From Clostridiales bacterium (GTDB lineage Bacteria; Bacillota_A; Clostridia; Oscillospirales; Oscillospiraceae), in NCBI GenBank assembly GCA_022777455.1, contig JALFGI010000187.1:1-15655 (forward strand): DNA of 15,655 bases, written 5' to 3'. The notes beneath the pieces were generated by a model. The model made no database searches, was not told where the DNA came from, and was given only the letters and a program-made list of their open reading frames with translations. Each line of letters begins with the position of its first letter. Position 1 is the stretch's first letter. A program made the position numbers and the translations under genes. Shown here one piece after another: positions 13,210-15,655 of this stretch.

Positions 13210-14169
13210 ATGAAAAAATTATTCTCTGTGATTTGTGTCATTTGCCTGTTTGCCGCCCTGCTGGCCCTGCCGGTGCAGGCGGAGGAAGCAACCATCCATG
13301 TGGGCGCCCTCACCGGTCCCACCGCCATGGGCATGGTAAAGCTGCTGGCTGATGGCGAAGGTACCTATGAACCCACCATCCTGGGCGCTGCCGATGAGCT
13401 GATGCCCCTGATCCTGCAGGGCAAGGTGGACATCGCCTCCGTTCCTGCCAACCTGGCCTCCACCATTTACAATAAGACCGAGGGCGGCGTTCAGGTGCTG
13501 GCGGTGAACGTGCTGGGCGTGCTGTACATCAGCGAGTTCAACACCCAGGAGCTGAACAGCCTGGAGGATCTGAAGGGCAAGACCATCTATGCCACCGGCA
13601 AGGGCTCCACCCCGGAATATTTCCTGCGGTATGTGCTGACTCAGAACGGCATCGACCCGGACAAGGACGTGACTGTTGAGTGGAAGAGTGAGCCCAGCGA
13701 GGTGGTGGCCCTGCTGAACGCCGAGCAGAAGGGCATTGCCATGCTGCCCCAGCCCTATGTCACCGCCGCAGCCACCCAGCTGGGGGAGGGCTTCCGGGTT
13801 GCTCTGTCCCTGTCCGACGAGTGGGCCAATCTGGACAACGGAACCCTGTGCACCACCGCCGTGGTGATGGCCAGGTCCGAATTTGTGGAGGCCAACCCCA
13901 AGGCGGTGGAGGCCTTCCTGGCGGAATTTGACGCTTCCGTCCAGTGGGTCAACGAAAATGTGGACGAGGCTGCTGCCCTGTGCGGCGAATATGAGATCAT
14001 CAAGGCCCCCGTGGCCCAGAAGGCCATCCCTCAGTGCAACATCGTGTGCATCACCGGCGAGCAGATGAAGCAGGCCCTGTCCGGCTGCCTGGGCGTGATC
14101 TTCGATCAGAACCCCAAGGCCGTGGGCGGCGCCCTCCCCGGGAACGACTTCTACTATGGCGCAGAATAA
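13210..14169 (+). CDS. ABC importer substrate-binding protein, NitT/TauT-like
   Basis: A 319-residue extracytoplasmic binding protein of the NMT1/SsuA-like periplasmic-binding fold. Residues 1-24 form a Sec signal (MKK, a hydrophobic run, then LPVQA before EE). The Cys residues at 9 and 12 are not in a lipobox, so the usual Gram-positive lipid anchor seems absent. The first lobe contains GPTAMGMVKLL and VDIASVPANLA, and the hinge region has DLKGKTIYATGKGSTPEY. The C-terminal half has AMLPQPYV and ends in GGALPGNDFYY. This family is widespread in Clostridia with no agreed substrate; nitrate/sulfonate labels come only from fold similarity. It is the first gene of a three-gene operon and overlaps the permease gene by 14 bases. 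AAGGAG lies eight bases before ATG. Confidence 0.9.
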   Translation: MKKLFSVICVICLFAALLALPVQAEEATIHVGALTGPTAMGMVKLLADGEGTYEPTILGAADELMPLILQGKVDIASVPANLASTIYNKTEGGVQVLAVNVLGVLYISEFNTQELNSLEDLKGKTIYATGKGSTPEYFLRYVLTQNGIDPDKDVTVEWKSEPSEVVALLNAEQKGIAMLPQPYVTAAATQLGEGFRVALSLSDEWANLDNGTLCTTAVVMARSEFVEANPKAVEAFLAEFDASVQWVNENVDEAAALCGEYEIIKAPVAQKAIPQCNIVCITGEQMKQALSGCLGVIFDQNPKAVGGALPGNDFYYGAE

Positions 14170-14932
14170 GGGCAAATGGTTCACCCCCCAATCCAGGCTG
14201 GCAAAGTTATTTGCCAGCCTTTTGGCGCTGTGTGTCTGGCAGCTGGCGGCGGTGCTGGTGGACAATCGGCTGCTGCTGGTGGGGCCGGTGCAGGTGGCCG
14301 GACGGCTGTGGGTTCTGGTACGCACAGAGGCATTCTGGAGCGCCGTAGGCTTCACCTTCTCCCGGATTACGCTGGGCTTTTTGCTGGCCTTCTGCCTGGC
14401 CCTGGCTCTGGCAATCCTTTCCGCCCGGTTTCCGCTGGCGGAAACCCTGATCCACCCCTACATGGCGGCGGTGAAGACGGTGCCGGTGGCCTCCTTCATT
14501 GTCATCGCCCTGCTGTGGCTCTCCGGACGGCGGCTGAGCATTTTCATCTCCTTTCTGATGGTGCTGCCGGTGCTCTATTCCAATCTGCTCCAGGGCATCC
14601 GGGCAGCGGAGAGAAAGCTGCTGGAAATGGCAAGGGTGTTCCGCATGAGCCTGCTCAGCCGCATCCGCTGCATTTATCTGCCCACCCTGGAGCCCTATTG
14701 TCTCTCCGCCTGCCGGTCCGCCCTGGGCCTGTGCTGGAAGGCGGGGGTGGCCGCCGAGGTCATCGGCGTGTGCAGCGGCAGTGTGGGCGGGATGCTGTAC
14801 GATGCCAAGGTGTACCTGGAGATCGGGGATCTGTTCGCCTGGACACTGGTGATCGTTCTGATCAGCGTGAGCTTTGAATGGGCTTTTACCCGCCTTTTGG
14901 CCCGGCTGCTCAAAGCATTGGAGGGCTGCTGA
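14156..14932 (+). CDS. ABC importer permease, NitT/TauT (SsuC/TauC-like)
   Basis: A 258-residue type I ABC permease with about six membrane segments (for example 16-35, 66-90, 112-123, 128-146, 190-207 and 226-245). The cytoplasmic coupling loop that contacts the ATPase lies near 157-178 (LLEMARVFRMSLLSRIRCIYLPTL). It matches the EAA motif pattern, but the usual glycine after the first helix is replaced by R163. ATG 14156 lies inside the binding-protein gene (14-base overlap) with only a weak GGGAACGAC upstream, so translation probably depends on coupling. Its stop overlaps the ATPase start as TGATG. The gene completes a canonical binding protein-permease-ATPase importer. Confidence 0.92.
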   Translation: MAQNKGKWFTPQSRLAKLFASLLALCVWQLAAVLVDNRLLLVGPVQVAGRLWVLVRTEAFWSAVGFTFSRITLGFLLAFCLALALAILSARFPLAETLIHPYMAAVKTVPVASFIVIALLWLSGRRLSIFISFLMVLPVLYSNLLQGIRAAERKLLEMARVFRMSLLSRIRCIYLPTLEPYCLSACRSALGLCWKAGVAAEVIGVCSGSVGGMLYDAKVYLEIGDLFAWTLVIVLISVSFEWAFTRLLARLLKALEGC

Positions 14933-15498
14933 TGGATATTCTGATTCAGGACATATCAAAAAGCTACGGGGAAAAGCAAGTGTTTTCCCATTTCTCCTGC
15001 CGGATTCCCCAGGGCAGCGGCTGCGCCGTGATGGCACCCTCCGGGGCGGGGAAGACCACTCTGCTCCGGCTGATTCTGGGCCTGGAAAAGCCCGACGCCG
15101 GGCAGGTTTTGGGGGTTCCGGCGGCCAAAGCGGCCCTATTCCAGGAGGACCGGCTGTTCCCCCGGCTCTCCGCCTTAAAGAATATCCGCATGGCGGTAAA
15201 GTGCAGCGAAGCCCAGGCCAAAGAGGTGCTTTCGGCCCTGGGCCTGTCGGACTGCTGGGACAAGCCGGTTTCCACCCTCTCCGGGGGGCAGGCCCGGCGG
15301 GTGGCGCTGGCCCGGGCGCTGGTGCATCCGGGGGAGCTGCTGGCTTTGGACGAGCCCTTCACCGGCCTGGATGAAGAAAGCCGCCTCCGGGCAGCCGAGA
15401 CCATCCGCCGCTTCCGCCATGGCCGCACCCTGATCCTCGTCACCCACCGCCAGGAGGATCTGCCCCTGCTGGAAGTGACAGCGCAAATTGATTTATAA
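14932..15498 (+). CDS. ABC importer ATP-binding protein
   Basis: The ATPase that powers the importer. All nucleotide-binding motifs are visible in 188 residues: Walker A APSGAGKTT (35-43), Q-loop Q71 in LFQEDRLFP, signature LSGGQ (116-120), Walker B LLALDEP (136-142), D-loop GLDEES and H-loop H172 in VTHRQED. The first Walker A residue is Ala35 where the consensus has Gly; such changes are tolerated in some ABC proteins. At 188 residues it is shorter than the usual 240-260 for NitT/TauT ATPases, mostly by trimming of the loop after Walker A and of the C-terminus. ATG 14932 shares one base with the permease stop and has GGAGGG six bases upstream. The operon appears to end here; repeat A2 starts 15 bases later and may serve as a terminator. 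Confidence 0.94.
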   Translation: MDILIQDISKSYGEKQVFSHFSCRIPQGSGCAVMAPSGAGKTTLLRLILGLEKPDAGQVLGVPAAKAALFQEDRLFPRLSALKNIRMAVKCSEAQAKEVLSALGLSDCWDKPVSTLSGGQARRVALARALVHPGELLALDEPFTGLDEESRLRAAETIRRFRHGRTLILVTHRQEDLPLLEVTAQIDL

Positions 15499-15513
15499 GG
15501 ATTATTCCGGAGG

Positions 15514-15655
15514 AAAATTGTAATTTAGCTACCGGAACCGACGCACCCCTTGGCTCCCCCTATGGGGGAGCTGGCTGCCCCGTAAGGGGCGCCCCTGAGA
15601 GGGCAACACGGCTGTGAATCTAAGGATGCTGTTGTCTTCCCTGCGGCACCCTCTC
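15514..15655. repeat. Family A inverted-repeat element, copy A2 (cut by window end)
   Basis: Begins with AAAATTGTAATTT and continues with CCGGAACCGACGCACC, CTTGGCTCCCCC-TAT-GGGGGAGC and GCCCC-GTAA-GGGGC, then a GAGAGGG box. This is nearly identical to the reverse complement of the right arm of A1 (about 210-299). After a unique middle, the second arm starts at about 15640 with CTGCGGCACCCTCTC, the reverse complement of the A1 left-arm GAGAGGGTGCCGCAG. The element is therefore an inverted copy of A1 that runs out of the window. Confidence 0.85.

Noticed and set aside
12180..15498. Assigning the importer as a taurine, sulfonate or nitrate transporter by name
   Set aside because: Only the fold and subunit layout support this. 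No substrate-specific residues are recognisable and no metabolic gene for these compounds is in the window.

Overview
The window looks like chromosomal DNA of a GC-rich anaerobic Clostridia member, most likely an Oscillospiraceae/Ruminococcaceae-type gut bacterium. This is an inference from gene order (recJ, rel, dtd, MBL hydrolase, hemZ; SpoVB-like flippase, HU, RqcP), from the anaerobic-type hemZ and cbiK, and from abundant short hairpin-rich intergenic repeats. I cannot name the species. There are 14 convincing protein genes, no rRNA, tRNA or CRISPR array, and no recognisable transposase or phage gene.

Left block (1-11106, all + strand). An upstream terminator and a 217-bp inverted-repeat element (family A) precede a clear sigma-A promoter driving recJ. 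A repeat-filled gap (family B), where apt is often found in relatives, separates recJ from a tight run: rel (ppGpp synthetase/hydrolase), dtd (D-aminoacyl-tRNA deacylase), a GloB-like metallo-hydrolase, hemZ (radical SAM), an SsnA/MtaD-like amidohydrolase and a SpoVB/YabM-like flippase. A small HU-rqcP pair follows and ends at a bidirectional terminator shared with cbiK.

Right block (11111-15498). cbiK and a Crp/Fnr-type regulator gene lie on the - strand. Divergent from them is a complete three-gene ABC importer (binding protein, permease, ATPase) of NitT/TauT type with overlapping genes. The importer promoter has a perfect TATAAT but no good -35. A perfect 14-bp palindrome is centred at -41.5 from the predicted start, the classic class II Crp/Fnr activator position. 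I therefore infer that the divergent regulator activates the importer. The transported substrate cannot be read from sequence.

Repeats. Two unrelated families of short, non-coding elements sit only between genes. Family A (about 217 bp) lies at both edges of the window. Family B (about 148 bp) has three loci, one of them a nested composite, and two direct copies bracket the regulator gene. Both families have arms made of hairpins whose stems vary in a compensatory way between copies, so the structure rather than the sequence seems conserved. These elements, together with the regulator/cbiK/importer cluster, are the parts most worth a second look.
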